NCBI RefSeq assembly: GCF_008923185.1
Contig: NZ_WBMT01000009.1
Span: forward strand, 248,001-312,000
Origin: Actinomadura rudentiformis
Lineage (GTDB): Bacteria; Actinomycetota; Actinomycetes; Streptosporangiales; Streptosporangiaceae
DNA: 64,000 bases
Direction: 5' to 3'
In this document: piece by piece, positions 49,472-57,585 of the stretch
Layout: each line of letters opens with the position of its first letter
Numbering within the stretch: position 1 is the first letter of the stretch
Made by a program: the position numbers and the translations under genes
Notes under the pieces: generated by a model
The model's input: the letters and a program-made list of their open reading frames with translations, nothing else
Database searches by the model: none
What the model was told of the DNA's origin: nothing

Positions 49472-50593
49472 GTGAAGAGGCTGAGGCTGGGCCGGGACGC
49501 CGTCTGGGCGGGCGCGACCGCGGTCGCCATGGTGCTGGGGACGCTGGCCATCCCTCGCTCGGATGGACGCGATCAGGCGCTCGATCTCACGGGGGTGGCG
49601 CTGCTGGTGCTCCCGGCGCTGGCCATCGCCGTGCGGCGGCGGTTTCCGCTCGTGGTGGCCCTGATCGGGACGTCGACGACCACCGCGTACTACGCCCTGG
49701 ACTATCCGGGAGTCTTCTCACCGACGCCCGCGATCATCGGGATCTACGCCCTGGTGACCGCGGGCGCCCGGCTGTCGGCTCTCGCCGTCGGCGCCGTGCT
49801 CACCGTGGCGATCTATGTCGTGGAGGCGGTCCGCGAGGCCGGGACGAACGAGGGTTTCCTCTGGATGGTGGGCTGGGTGGTGGCGATGGTGGTGATGGGC
49901 GAGTCGGCCCGCAACCGCCGCGCTTATCTGGAGGCCGTCGAGCAGCGCGCCGCCGAGGCCGAACGCACCCGTGAGGAGGCCGCCTTGCGCCGGGCCGGCG
50001 AGGAACGCCTCTGGATCGCGCAGGAACTCCACGACACCCTGACCCACAGCATCTCGGTCATCAACGTGCAGGCGGGCATGGCCGTCCATCTGGCCGACCG
50101 GGACCCGGCACGGAGCCGCGAGGCGCTGACCGCCATCAAGGAGGCGGGCCAGGACGCCATGCGGGAGCTGCGCCGCACGCTGGGCGTCCTGCGCCAGGTC
50201 GACGCCGACGGCGCGGCGCCCGGCCTCGACCGGCTGCCCCGGCTGGTGGACCGGGCCCGGGCGGCGGGCCTGACGATGACCTACGAGGTCCGCGGCGAGC
50301 CGCGCCCGCTGCCCGCCGAGGCCGACCGCGCCGCCTACCGCATCCTGCAGGAGGCCCTCACCAATGTGCTCCGGCACGCCGGGCACGTTCCCGTGACGCT
50401 GACCACCGACTTCGGGCCGGACACCGTCACGCTCGCAGTGGTGAACGACCGCGGGGCGAACGCTCCGGCCACGTCCGGCACGGGAATGGGAGTGATCGGG
50501 ATGCGGGAGCGCGCGATGGCGGTGGGTGGTTCCCTCCAGGCAGAGCCGGGGCCCGGTGGCGGGTTCCGGGTCCGGGCGGAGCTGCCGCTGTGA
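49472..50593 (+). CDS. NarL-system sensor histidine kinase
   Basis: Starting at GTG, this 373-residue kinase has four to five membrane helices (residues about 10-145) with hardly any outside loop, a short coiled coil (150-175), HisKA_3 with His187 (IAQELHDTLTHSISVINVQ) and a HATPase domain (ILQEALTNVLRHAGH, GTGMGVIGMRERAMAVGGS). It is coupled to the response regulator by GTGA. Members sense envelope stress or drugs, but the input here is unknown. Confidence 0.93.
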   Translation: MKRLRLGRDAVWAGATAVAMVLGTLAIPRSDGRDQALDLTGVALLVLPALAIAVRRRFPLVVALIGTSTTTAYYALDYPGVFSPTPAIIGIYALVTAGARLSALAVGAVLTVAIYVVEAVREAGTNEGFLWMVGWVVAMVVMGESARNRRAYLEAVEQRAAEAERTREEAALRRAGEERLWIAQELHDTLTHSISVINVQAGMAVHLADRDPARSREALTAIKEAGQDAMRELRRTLGVLRQVDADGAAPGLDRLPRLVDRARAAGLTMTYEVRGEPRPLPAEADRAAYRILQEALTNVLRHAGHVPVTLTTDFGPDTVTLAVVNDRGANAPATSGTGMGVIGMRERAMAVGGSLQAEPGPGGGFRVRAELPL

Positions 50594-51267
50594 TCCGGGT
50601 CGTCCTGGCGGATGACCAGCCGCTGATCCGGGCCGGCTTCCGTGCGCTGCTGGAGTCGGAGGAGGACATCGCGGTCGTGGCCGAGGCGGGCGATGGCGCG
50701 GAGGCCGTGCGGATGGTCTGTGCGCACCGGCCCGACGTCGTGCTGCTCGACGTCCGGATGCCGCGGCTGGACGGCATCGCCGCGACGCGCGAGCTCGCCG
50801 CCGATGGCGAGCTGGCCGGCGTGCACATCGTCATCCTCACCAACTACGCGGTGGACGAGTACGTTCTCGCGGCCCTGCGCGCGGGGGCGGGCGGGTTCCT
50901 GGTGAAGGACATCGAGCCGGCCGAGCTCATCCATGGGGTGCGGGTCGCGGCGCGCGGCGACGCCCTGCTGGCCCCCGCGGTCACGCGGCGGCTCATCGAG
51001 CAGTACGTGACCGCCCCGCCACGTCCCGCCGCCGCGCCGCCCTCGCTGGACGTGCTGACCGGGCGCGAGCGCGAGGTGATGGTGCTGGTCGCCGCCGGAC
51101 TGTCGAACGAGGAGATCGCGGTGCGCCTGCAGATCAGCCACCTCACGGCGAAAACCCATGTCAGCCGTGCGATGACCAAGCTCGGCGCACGAGACCGGGC
51201 CCAGCTCGTCGTCTACGCCTACGAGTCCGGCCTCGTCACCGCCAGAGGCGGGCCACCCGGCGATTAG
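50590..51267 (+). CDS. NarL/FixJ-family response regulator
   Basis: The GTG at 50590 overlaps the kinase stop. The 225-residue protein has a receiver domain with Asp9-Asp10 and phospho-Asp54 (VVLLDVRMP), Lys in FLVKDIEPAEL, then a LuxR-type HTH (LTGREREVMVLVAAGLSNEE, IAVRLQISHLTAKTHVSRAM) at about 155-215. It should regulate transcription after phosphorylation by the upstream kinase. The small gene at 51284 begins only 17 bp after its stop. Confidence 0.95.
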   Translation: MIRVVLADDQPLIRAGFRALLESEEDIAVVAEAGDGAEAVRMVCAHRPDVVLLDVRMPRLDGIAATRELAADGELAGVHIVILTNYAVDEYVLAALRAGAGGFLVKDIEPAELIHGVRVAARGDALLAPAVTRRLIEQYVTAPPRPAAAPPSLDVLTGREREVMVLVAAGLSNEEIAVRLQISHLTAKTHVSRAMTKLGARDRAQLVVYAYESGLVTARGGPPGD

Positions 51268-51269
51268 GT

Positions 51270-51291
51270 GTTACCATGGTACCATGGTAAC
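51270..51291. promoter_or_regulatory. Perfect 22-bp palindromic operator candidate
   Basis: GTTACCATGGT is followed directly by its reverse complement ACCATGGTAAC. It contains two TACCATGG copies and covers the ATG start (51284) of the next gene. Position and symmetry suggest autoregulation by the small protein it precedes or control by another dimeric regulator. Confidence 0.7.
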
Positions 51292-51526
51292 AGTTGAGCG
51301 ACAGCAGACCGGCCTGCGGATCGAACGCAACGTGCTCAAGGTCCTCAAGGGCCTGGCCGAGTATCTGGACATGTCCCTGGGGGATCTCGTCGAGGGCATC
51401 GCGCTGCACGCCTTCGAGGGCAAGGCGCCCTTCTCGCCGACGACACTCGGCAAGATCGAGCAGCTGAAAGAGGTGTACGGCCTGACGCTGACAGCGGCCG
51501 ACGCGCACCTGCTGGAGGAGAAATGA
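51284..51526 (+). CDS. Small alpha-helical protein, possible DNA-binding (RHH-like)
   Basis: This 80-residue protein starts within the palindrome and has no ribosome-binding site, so a leaderless message is likely. It reads QTGLRIERNVLKVLKGLAEY and LDMSLGDLVEGIALHAFEG, a strand-helix-helix pattern like ribbon-helix-helix or short helical regulators, followed by LTAADAHLLEEK. I cannot assign a family firmly. It overlaps the SRPBCC gene by 4 bp (ATGA), so the two form a unit. Confidence 0.8.
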   Translation: MVTVERQQTGLRIERNVLKVLKGLAEYLDMSLGDLVEGIALHAFEGKAPFSPTTLGKIEQLKEVYGLTLTAADAHLLEEK

Positions 51527-51969
51527 GCCGGGAGAAGCCGAGTGGCGGCCCCGTCACGTTGACCGGCGACCTCGACGTCGCGCTGAGCCCGGCGGACGCG
51601 TTCGCGCTCTTCACGCCGCGTGGCGAGGAGCGGTGGGTGGCGGGCTGGCATCCGCGCTTCCCGGTGCCCGTTGCCGATGACGCCAGGCCGGGCACGGTGT
51701 TCGAGACCATGTCCGAAGGTGAGACGACGACCTGGATCGTGCTCGACCGTGAGCCGGGCCGCCGCGTCTCGTACGCCCGCGTCACCCCCGGCTCGCGCGC
51801 CGGCACGGTCACCGTCGAGCTCTCCGAACGGGAGGGTGGCAGCTCCGTGCGGGTCACGTACGCGCTCACCGCCCTCTCGCCCGAGGGAGAACGGGAGTTG
51901 CGGGAGTTCGCGGCCGGTTATCCGGAGTTCCTGCGTTCCTGGGAGGCGGCGATCGCCGCCCTCGGCTGA
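51523..51969 (+). CDS. SRPBCC/START-like protein
   Basis: This 148-residue protein has the polyketide-cyclase/AHSA1-like fold: strand LTGDLDVALSPADAFALFTP, helix with HPRFPVPVADDARPG, strands TTTWIVLDREPGRRVSYARV and GTVTVELSERE, and C-terminal helix (ELREFAAGYPEFLRSWEAAI). These domains bind hydrophobic ligands. It is coupled to the small gene upstream. A sensor or ligand-sequestering partner role is inferred. Confidence 0.85.
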   Translation: MSREKPSGGPVTLTGDLDVALSPADAFALFTPRGEERWVAGWHPRFPVPVADDARPGTVFETMSEGETTTWIVLDREPGRRVSYARVTPGSRAGTVTVELSEREGGSSVRVTYALTALSPEGERELREFAAGYPEFLRSWEAAIAALG

Positions 51970-52023
51970 TGTCCGGCGGACCGCGGTGGATTACCATACG
52001 GCGGATATTCGACTGGAGGTCCA

Positions 52024-53097
52024 ATGCCGCTTCCGACCGATCTGATCCCGCCTCAGGCCGTGAATTTCGCCGTTCGCACCCTCTACGCGCTGCCCGTCCC
52101 GGTCCGCCGGTTGATCGCGGGCCGCCAGGTCAGGCGGGACGGCCAGCGGCTCGCCCTTGAGGCGCAACTGCTGCTGGCCCTCGCCAAGGTGGAGGGTGCG
52201 GGACTCAGCGACAGGGACGTGAACGTCTCCCGGCGCCGCCTCGAACGCAGCCAGCGGCTCATCGAAGGCAGGCCCGTCGCGGGCGTCGGCACCCGCGCGC
52301 TGACCCTTCCGAACGGCGATCACGACATCCCGGCGCGGCTCTACACTCCGGCCGGCCTGCCCTCCGGCTCACCCCTGCTGGTCTACTACCACGGCGGCGG
52401 GTTCCTGCTCGGCAGCCTGGACACCCACGACTCCCTCTGCCGCCACCTGGCCGCGAACGCGGCCGTCCGCGTGTTGTTGATCGGCTACCGGCTGGCGCCC
52501 GAGCATCCGTTCCCGGCGGCGGTCGACGACGCGCTCGCCGCGTACGAGCACGCCGTCAAGAACGCCGAGTCGTTCGGCGCCGACCCGGAGGCAGTGGCCG
52601 TCGGCGGTGACAGCGCGGGCGGCAACCTCGCGGCCGTCGTCAGCCACCACGCGGAGCGGAAGCCCGCTTTCGCGCTGCTCTTCTACCCGGTCACCGACCT
52701 GTCCGGCCACCGGCGCTCGCGTGATCTGTTCGCGAAGGGCTTCTACCTGACCGATCCCGACATGGTCTGGTTCTCCGACCAGTACATCCCGGTGGAACGG
52801 CGGACGGAGGTCAAGGCCTCACCCCTGCTGGCCGACGACCTCAGCGGCTTCCCGCCCACCTACCTCGCCACCGCGGGCTTCGACCCCCTTCGCGACGAGG
52901 GCGAGGAGTTCGCGCACAGGCTTGCCGACGCGGGCGTGCCGGTCGTCCTCCGCCGGCACGAGGACCTCATCCACGGCTTCGCGAACATGGGCGGCCTCGG
53001 CGGGCGTTTCGCCGCGGCGGTCTCCGAGGCCGCGGGTGCCCTCCGCATGGGCCTCGCCCTGGGCGGGACCACCGCGAGGGGCGGTCCCGCCGGGTGA
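52024..53097 (+). CDS. Alpha/beta-hydrolase, HSL-type esterase
   Basis: This 357-residue esterase has the hormone-sensitive-lipase features: oxyanion motif HGGGF in VYYHGGGFLLGSLDTHDS, nucleophile Ser in VGGDSAGGNLAAV, catalytic Asp in GFDPLRDEGE and His in DLIHGFANM. The first 90 residues are a helical cap. It should hydrolyse small carboxylic esters; the physiological substrate is unknown. GGAGG lies 5 nt before the ATG. A half-site TTACCAT (of the upstream palindrome) occurs about 35 bp before the start. Confidence 0.93.
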   Translation: MPLPTDLIPPQAVNFAVRTLYALPVPVRRLIAGRQVRRDGQRLALEAQLLLALAKVEGAGLSDRDVNVSRRRLERSQRLIEGRPVAGVGTRALTLPNGDHDIPARLYTPAGLPSGSPLLVYYHGGGFLLGSLDTHDSLCRHLAANAAVRVLLIGYRLAPEHPFPAAVDDALAAYEHAVKNAESFGADPEAVAVGGDSAGGNLAAVVSHHAERKPAFALLFYPVTDLSGHRRSRDLFAKGFYLTDPDMVWFSDQYIPVERRTEVKASPLLADDLSGFPPTYLATAGFDPLRDEGEEFAHRLADAGVPVVLRRHEDLIHGFANMGGLGGRFAAAVSEAAGALRMGLALGGTTARGGPAG

Positions 53098-53106
53098 CGC
53101 CGGAGG

Positions 53107-54534
53107 TCAGAGGGGCAGGCCGGTGAGGACCATGATCTTCTCTTCGGTGTAGTCGGCCATCGCCGAACGGAGACCTTCGCGGCCGACGCCGGAGTCCTTG
53201 ACGCCGCCGTAGGGCATCTGGTCGGCGCGGTACGACGGGACGTCGCCGATGATGACGCCGCCGACCTGGAGCTCGCGGTGGGCGCGGAAAGCGATGTCGA
53301 GATTGCGGGTGAAGACGCCAGCCTGCAGGCCGAACGTGGAGTCGTTGACCCGCTCGAACGCCTCGTCCACACCGTCCACCGGCTGGACGAGCAGTACCGG
53401 GCCGAAGACCTCCTCCCGGGCGACCTTGGCGTCGGCGGGCACATCGGCCAGGACGGTCGGGGCGTACGCGGCGCCCTCGCGCGTGCCGCCGGCCAGGATC
53501 TTGGCGCCCGACTCGACGGCCTCGCCGACCCAGGACTCGACCCGTTCGGCGGCGTCCTGGCTCACCAGCGGGCCGACCTGGGTCTTGTCGTCCCACGGGT
53601 CACCGGTGACCAGGCCGTCCACGGTCTCGACCAGCTTGGGCACGAACTCGTCGTACACCGCCCGGTGCACGTAGACCCGCTGCACCGCGATGCAGCTCTG
53701 GCCCGCCTGGTAGTTGGAGAACAGGCCGATGCGCGACGCGGCCCAGTCGAGGTCGGCGTCCGGCAGGACGACCGCGGCGCCGTTGCCGCCCAGCTCCAGC
53801 GTGACGTGCTTGCGCGGCACCTGGTCGTTGATCGACCAGCCGACCGGGACCGAGCCGGTGAACGAGACGATCGGCAGCCGCGGGTCCTCGACCAGCGCGC
53901 CCGCTCGGTCGTTGGGGACCGGCAGCACCGAGAACATCCCGGCGGGCAGGTCGGTCTCGGCCAGGAGCTCACCGAGGAGGAGCGCCGAGAGCGGTGTCGC
54001 GGGGGCGGGCTTCACGACGATCGGGGCGCCGACCGCGATCGCCGGCGCGACCTTGTGCGCGGTCAGGTTGAGCGGGAAGTTGAACGGCGAGATGCCGAGC
54101 ACCGGGCCCTTGGGCACCCGGGTGATGTAGGCCATCCGGCCCACGCCGCCCTCCTCGGTGTCCAGCCGCTGCGTCGTGGGGCTCCAGCGCCGGGCCTCCT
54201 CGGCGGCGAACCGGAACGTGGAGATGGCCCGCTTCACCTCGATCCGCGCCCACATCAGCGGCTTGCCGTTCTCAGCGGTGATCAGCTTGGCGATCTCCTC
54301 GGACCGCTCCGCCAGGCGGCGTGACACGTGGGCGAGGGCCTCCGCGCGCACATGGACCGGCAGGGCCGCCGCCTCGGCGCGCACCGCGTGGGCCGCCGCC
54401 AGCGCCTCTTCCACCTGGCCCGGGGTCGGTACGGAGACCGTGCCGACCACGCGGCCGTCGTACGGGTGTTCAACGGTCAGCTCGCCGTCACCGGTCGCGG
54501 CGCGCCCGGCCAGCCAGAAAGGGGTCACGTTCAT
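53107..54534 (-). CDS. gabD: Aldehyde dehydrogenase (succinate-semialdehyde type)
   Basis: This 475-residue NAD(P)-dependent enzyme has the ALDH motifs: Asn in ISPFNFPLNLTAHK, VVKPAPATPLSAL, VSFTGSVPVGWSI, catalytic Glu in VTLELGGNGAAVV, catalytic Cys in QAGQSCIAVQR, and EVFGPVLLV. Clustering with gabT and a PucR regulator suggests oxidation of succinate semialdehyde, the product of GABA transamination. The short C terminus (MVLTGLPL) is as in other bacterial ALDHs. The gene is separated from the PucR gene by 31 bp on the same strand. Specificity is not proven by the sequence. Confidence 0.88.
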   Translation of the reverse strand: MNVTPFWLAGRAATGDGELTVEHPYDGRVVGTVSVPTPGQVEEALAAAHAVRAEAAALPVHVRAEALAHVSRRLAERSEEIAKLITAENGKPLMWARIEVKRAISTFRFAAEEARRWSPTTQRLDTEEGGVGRMAYITRVPKGPVLGISPFNFPLNLTAHKVAPAIAVGAPIVVKPAPATPLSALLLGELLAETDLPAGMFSVLPVPNDRAGALVEDPRLPIVSFTGSVPVGWSINDQVPRKHVTLELGGNGAAVVLPDADLDWAASRIGLFSNYQAGQSCIAVQRVYVHRAVYDEFVPKLVETVDGLVTGDPWDDKTQVGPLVSQDAAERVESWVGEAVESGAKILAGGTREGAAYAPTVLADVPADAKVAREEVFGPVLLVQPVDGVDEAFERVNDSTFGLQAGVFTRNLDIAFRAHRELQVGGVIIGDVPSYRADQMPYGGVKDSGVGREGLRSAMADYTEEKIMVLTGLPL

Positions 54535-54565
54535 GCCTTCACGCTATCTCTGGATCTGGCTGTTT

Positions 54566-56005
54566 CTAGTGGCCAGGGTGTCCAATCGGGCCCGCCCCAT
54601 TGGCCGTCACGGCGAGCGCGATCCAGAGCTCGGCCCGTACCGCCGGCTCGTCGAGATCACGGCCGAGGAGCCTGGCGGCCTTCTGGATCCGGGCTCGCAG
54701 CGTGTGGCGGTGCACGCCCAGGGCGCGCGCGGCCGTCTCGCCTTGGCCATTGGCGGCGATGTAGGCGCGCAGCGAGGCGACCAAGGTCTCGTCGGCGCCC
54801 AAGGGTGCCAGCAGTGTCTCGGCGAAGCCCTGGGCGAGCGCCGGGTCGAGGATGCCGAGGAGGCCCTGGCCGGGGAGGTCGGAGTAGCGGAGCGCGGCGC
54901 GGTGCCGGCGTGCGGCGGCCAGCGCCTGGCGGGCCTGGCGAAGGGCATGGCCGAGTGAGTCCAGGCCGGCCGGGTCGCTGGCACCGACCGGGCCGCTCTG
55001 GTGGGCCAGCGCCATGAGCCGCTCGGCCGCCCCCGCGGGGACGATCACGGCGATGGTGCCGTCCGGGAGCGGCACGGGGAGGCACTGGTCGTCGTCGCCG
55101 AGGGCGTCCAGGACCGCGGCTCCACCTGCGCAGGCCAGCACGCGGACCGGACTGGCGGGGAACGCCGGGCCGCCCGGCGGCAGGCCGAGGAGCAGGCCCG
55201 CCAGCGCCGAACGGAGGTCGCGGGTCGTCCGTGGCGACTCCGACTGCAGGGTGAGGAGCGCCACGGCGGAGCCGACGATGGTGTGCGCGACGCGCGGCAG
55301 CCGCTCGGCCGTCCCGACCGCCAGGAAGGCGCGCGGGCGGCCGGAGACGCCGACGCCCTGGACGACCACATGATCGTCTTTGTCGGAGAGCGTGATGCTG
55401 GCCGTACGGGTCTCCCGGGCGAGGCGGGCGAGGTCCGGGGCGAGCTCGGCGGCGCGCCTGCGGGCCCGCGCGAGGTCCGAGGCGTGCCGGACCTCACCGG
55501 ACGGATCGAGCAGCATTGTCCAGCCGTCCAACTCCCGCGCGAGGCGGGCGACCAGCGGTCCCGGCCCGCGCAGCGCCGCGCGGGTCAGCTCCCGCTGGGC
55601 CTGGAAGGCGCGGGTGTCGTCCTCGTACCATTCGGCCGCCAGCAGCCGGGAGACCGCCTTGCCGATCGCGATGAACGGGACCGGCTGGGGGACCTCGAGC
55701 AGCGTGAGCCCCTGGTCGCGGGCCGCGTCGACCAGATCGGGCAGGGTGACGGGATGGATGACCCCGACCGCGAAGCCGAGTCCCGCGACGCCGCGTTCGA
55801 CCAGCCGCGACACGTACGGCACGACGTTGTCCGGGCTGAGCCGCATCCCGGTGGTCAGCACCAGTTCACCGCCCTCCAGGAACGGCGTCGGGTCCTCCAG
55901 CTCGCTGACGGCCACCCAGCGCACGGGCAGGTCGGTGCGCACCTCGGTCAGCGCGCGCAGGCCCAACTGGGGAAGCGCCGCGACGGCGGCAAGCGTGGGC
56001 GGCAT
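54566..56005 (-). CDS. PucR-family transcriptional regulator
   Basis: This 479-residue protein has a complete PucR N-terminal domain (LRALTEVRTDLPVRWVAVSE, LEDPTPFLEGGELVLTTGMR), a central region (150-350) and a C-terminal HTH (LRAYIAANGQGETAARALGV, HRHTLRARIQKAARLLGRDL). Such regulators often control purine or GABA/amine catabolic genes. It is divergent from gabT and upstream of the aldehyde dehydrogenase gene, so it likely activates this cluster in response to GABA or a breakdown product. Confidence 0.9.
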   Translation of the reverse strand: MPPTLAAVAALPQLGLRALTEVRTDLPVRWVAVSELEDPTPFLEGGELVLTTGMRLSPDNVVPYVSRLVERGVAGLGFAVGVIHPVTLPDLVDAARDQGLTLLEVPQPVPFIAIGKAVSRLLAAEWYEDDTRAFQAQRELTRAALRGPGPLVARLARELDGWTMLLDPSGEVRHASDLARARRRAAELAPDLARLARETRTASITLSDKDDHVVVQGVGVSGRPRAFLAVGTAERLPRVAHTIVGSAVALLTLQSESPRTTRDLRSALAGLLLGLPPGGPAFPASPVRVLACAGGAAVLDALGDDDQCLPVPLPDGTIAVIVPAGAAERLMALAHQSGPVGASDPAGLDSLGHALRQARQALAAARRHRAALRYSDLPGQGLLGILDPALAQGFAETLLAPLGADETLVASLRAYIAANGQGETAARALGVHRHTLRARIQKAARLLGRDLDEPAVRAELWIALAVTANGAGPIGHPGH

Positions 56006-56045
56006 GGCGGTCCCCGGAGACTCTCGTTGTGCAGGCTGTCCAGTC

Positions 56046-56090
56046 GAGCGGCGATGATTCGCCGCTCCGTACAGTTCAGCGTACGGGGCG
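56046..56090. promoter_or_regulatory. Two adjacent inverted repeats in the gab promoter region
   Basis: GAGCGGCGA-TGAT-TCGCCGCTC (56046-56067) has perfect 9 bp arms. CGCTCCGTAC (56063-56072) and GTACGGGGCG (56081-56090) form a second inverted repeat with 9 of 10 matching arms. Both lie between the pucR-type and gabT starts and may bind the regulator. Confidence 0.6.
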
Positions 56091-56110
56091 TCCAGGCTTA
56101 TGTTCGCGCC

Positions 56111-57463
56111 ATGACCAGCCAGATCACCGGCAGGCCCGAGCGCCTGCGGCAGGAACGCCGCGTCGTCACCGAGATCCCGGGGCCGAAGTCGCGGGAGTTG
56201 CAGGAGCGCCGCGTCGGCGCCGTACCGCCGGGCGTCGGCAGCGTGCTGCCGGTGTACGTGACGGACGCGGGCGGCGGCGTGGTCGTGGACGTCGACGGCA
56301 ACTCGCTGATCGACTTCGGCTCAGGCATCGCGGTCACGGGTGTCGGCAACGCCAGCCCGCGCGTCGTCGAGCGGGTGAAGGAGCAGGTGGAACGGTTCAC
56401 GCACACCTGTTTCATGGTCGCGCCGTACGAGTCGTACGTCGCGGTGTGCGAGGCCCTCAACCGGATCACGCCCGGCGACCACGAGAAGCGGTCGTTCCTG
56501 GTCAACAGCGGCGCGGAGGCGGTGGAGAACGCCGTCAAGATCGCGCGGTACGCGACCGGGCGGCAGGCGGTCGTCGCGTTCGACCACGGCTTCCACGGCC
56601 GGACCCTGCTCACGATGACGCTGACCGCCAAGAGCATGCCGTACAAGCACGGGTTCGGCCCGTACGCGCCTGAGGTCTACCGGATGCCGCCGGCCTACGC
56701 CTACCGCTGGCCGACCGGCCCCGGCAACTGCGGGCCGGAGGCGGCGGCGCAGGCCATCGACCAGATCACCAAGCAGATCGGCCCGCTGAACGTGGCGGCC
56801 GTGGTCATCGAGCCGATCCAGGGCGAGGGCGGCTTCATCGACCACGCGCCGGGGTTCCTCCCGGCGATCGCCGAGTTCTGCCAGGCGAACGGCATCATGC
56901 TCATCGCGGACGAGGTGCAGACCGGATTCGCGCGGACCGGCGACATGTTCGCCTGCGACCACGAGGGGGTCGTTCCGGACATCATCGCGATGGCCAAGGG
57001 CATCGCCGGCGGGCTCCCGCTCGGCGCCGTGACCGGACGCGCCGACCTCATGGACAAGGTGCACGGCGGCGGGCTCGGCGGCACGTACGGCGGCAACCCG
57101 CTCGCGTGTGAGGCGGCGCTGGCGGTCCTGGAGGAGATCGAGGCCGGGGGGCTCGTCGAGCGCGCCCGGTGGATCGGCGAGACCATGGTGCCGAGGCTGC
57201 GGGCCCTCGCCGAGAAGCACGACGTCATCGGCGACGTGCGCGGGCGCGGCGCCATGATCGCGATCGAGCTGGTCCGCGGCGCGTCGAAGGAGCCGAACCC
57301 CGAGCTGACGGCGGAGATCGTACGCCGCTGCCATGCCGCCGGACTCCTGGTCCTGACCGCCGGCACGTACGGCAACGTGGTGCGCTTCCTGCCGCCGCTC
57401 GTCATTCCCGAGCACCTGCTGGTGGAGGGCCTCGGGATCCTGGAGAGCGCCTTCGAAGACTGA
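56111..57463 (+). CDS. gabT: 4-aminobutyrate aminotransferase
   Basis: This 450-residue class III PLP aminotransferase moves the amino group of GABA to 2-oxoglutarate, giving succinate semialdehyde. Seen: GSGIAVTGVGNASPRVVERV, NSGAEAVENAVKIAR, DHGFHGRTLL, the metal-side VVIEPIQGEGGF, LIADEVQTGFARTGD and the PLP-lysine region IAMAKGIAGGLPLG. Its neighbours (aldehyde dehydrogenase, PucR) support GABA use. The start is ATG 56111; a long frame open to the left is only a shadow of the regulator gene. Confidence 0.94.
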   Translation: MTSQITGRPERLRQERRVVTEIPGPKSRELQERRVGAVPPGVGSVLPVYVTDAGGGVVVDVDGNSLIDFGSGIAVTGVGNASPRVVERVKEQVERFTHTCFMVAPYESYVAVCEALNRITPGDHEKRSFLVNSGAEAVENAVKIARYATGRQAVVAFDHGFHGRTLLTMTLTAKSMPYKHGFGPYAPEVYRMPPAYAYRWPTGPGNCGPEAAAQAIDQITKQIGPLNVAAVVIEPIQGEGGFIDHAPGFLPAIAEFCQANGIMLIADEVQTGFARTGDMFACDHEGVVPDIIAMAKGIAGGLPLGAVTGRADLMDKVHGGGLGGTYGGNPLACEAALAVLEEIEAGGLVERARWIGETMVPRLRALAEKHDVIGDVRGRGAMIAIELVRGASKEPNPELTAEIVRRCHAAGLLVLTAGTYGNVVRFLPPLVIPEHLLVEGLGILESAFED

Positions 57464-57475
57464 ACGGATGGAGGG

Positions 57476-57508
57476 CCGGGCCGCCGCGGTCGATGGACGG
57501 CGGCCCGG
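57476..57508 (+). terminator. gabT terminator hairpin
   Basis: CCGGGCCGCCG (57476-57486) and CGGCGGCCCGG (57498-57508) form an 11 bp perfect stem with an 11-nt loop, 12 bp downstream of the gabT stop. Confidence 0.75.
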
Positions 57509-57517
57509 TCCTGCATG

Positions 57518-57585
57518 CCCATGAGGTCATGCCCATGAGGTCATGCACAGCGCCCATGACCTCATGGACAGCGCCTATGAGGTCA
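57518..57585. repeat. ATGAGGTCATG direct and inverted repeats
   Basis: CCCATGAGGTCATG occurs twice in tandem (57518 and 57532), then inverted (CATGACCTCATGG, 57555-57567), then as a degenerate direct copy (CTATGAGGTCACG). The second and third copies can form a 13 bp hairpin with a 9-nt loop just before the convergent gene's stop. Confidence 0.8.

Noticed and set aside
51523..51969. Toxin-antitoxin pair at 51284-51969
   Set aside because: The second gene is an SRPBCC-fold protein longer than usual toxins and has no known toxin motif; the regulatory-switch idea fits better.
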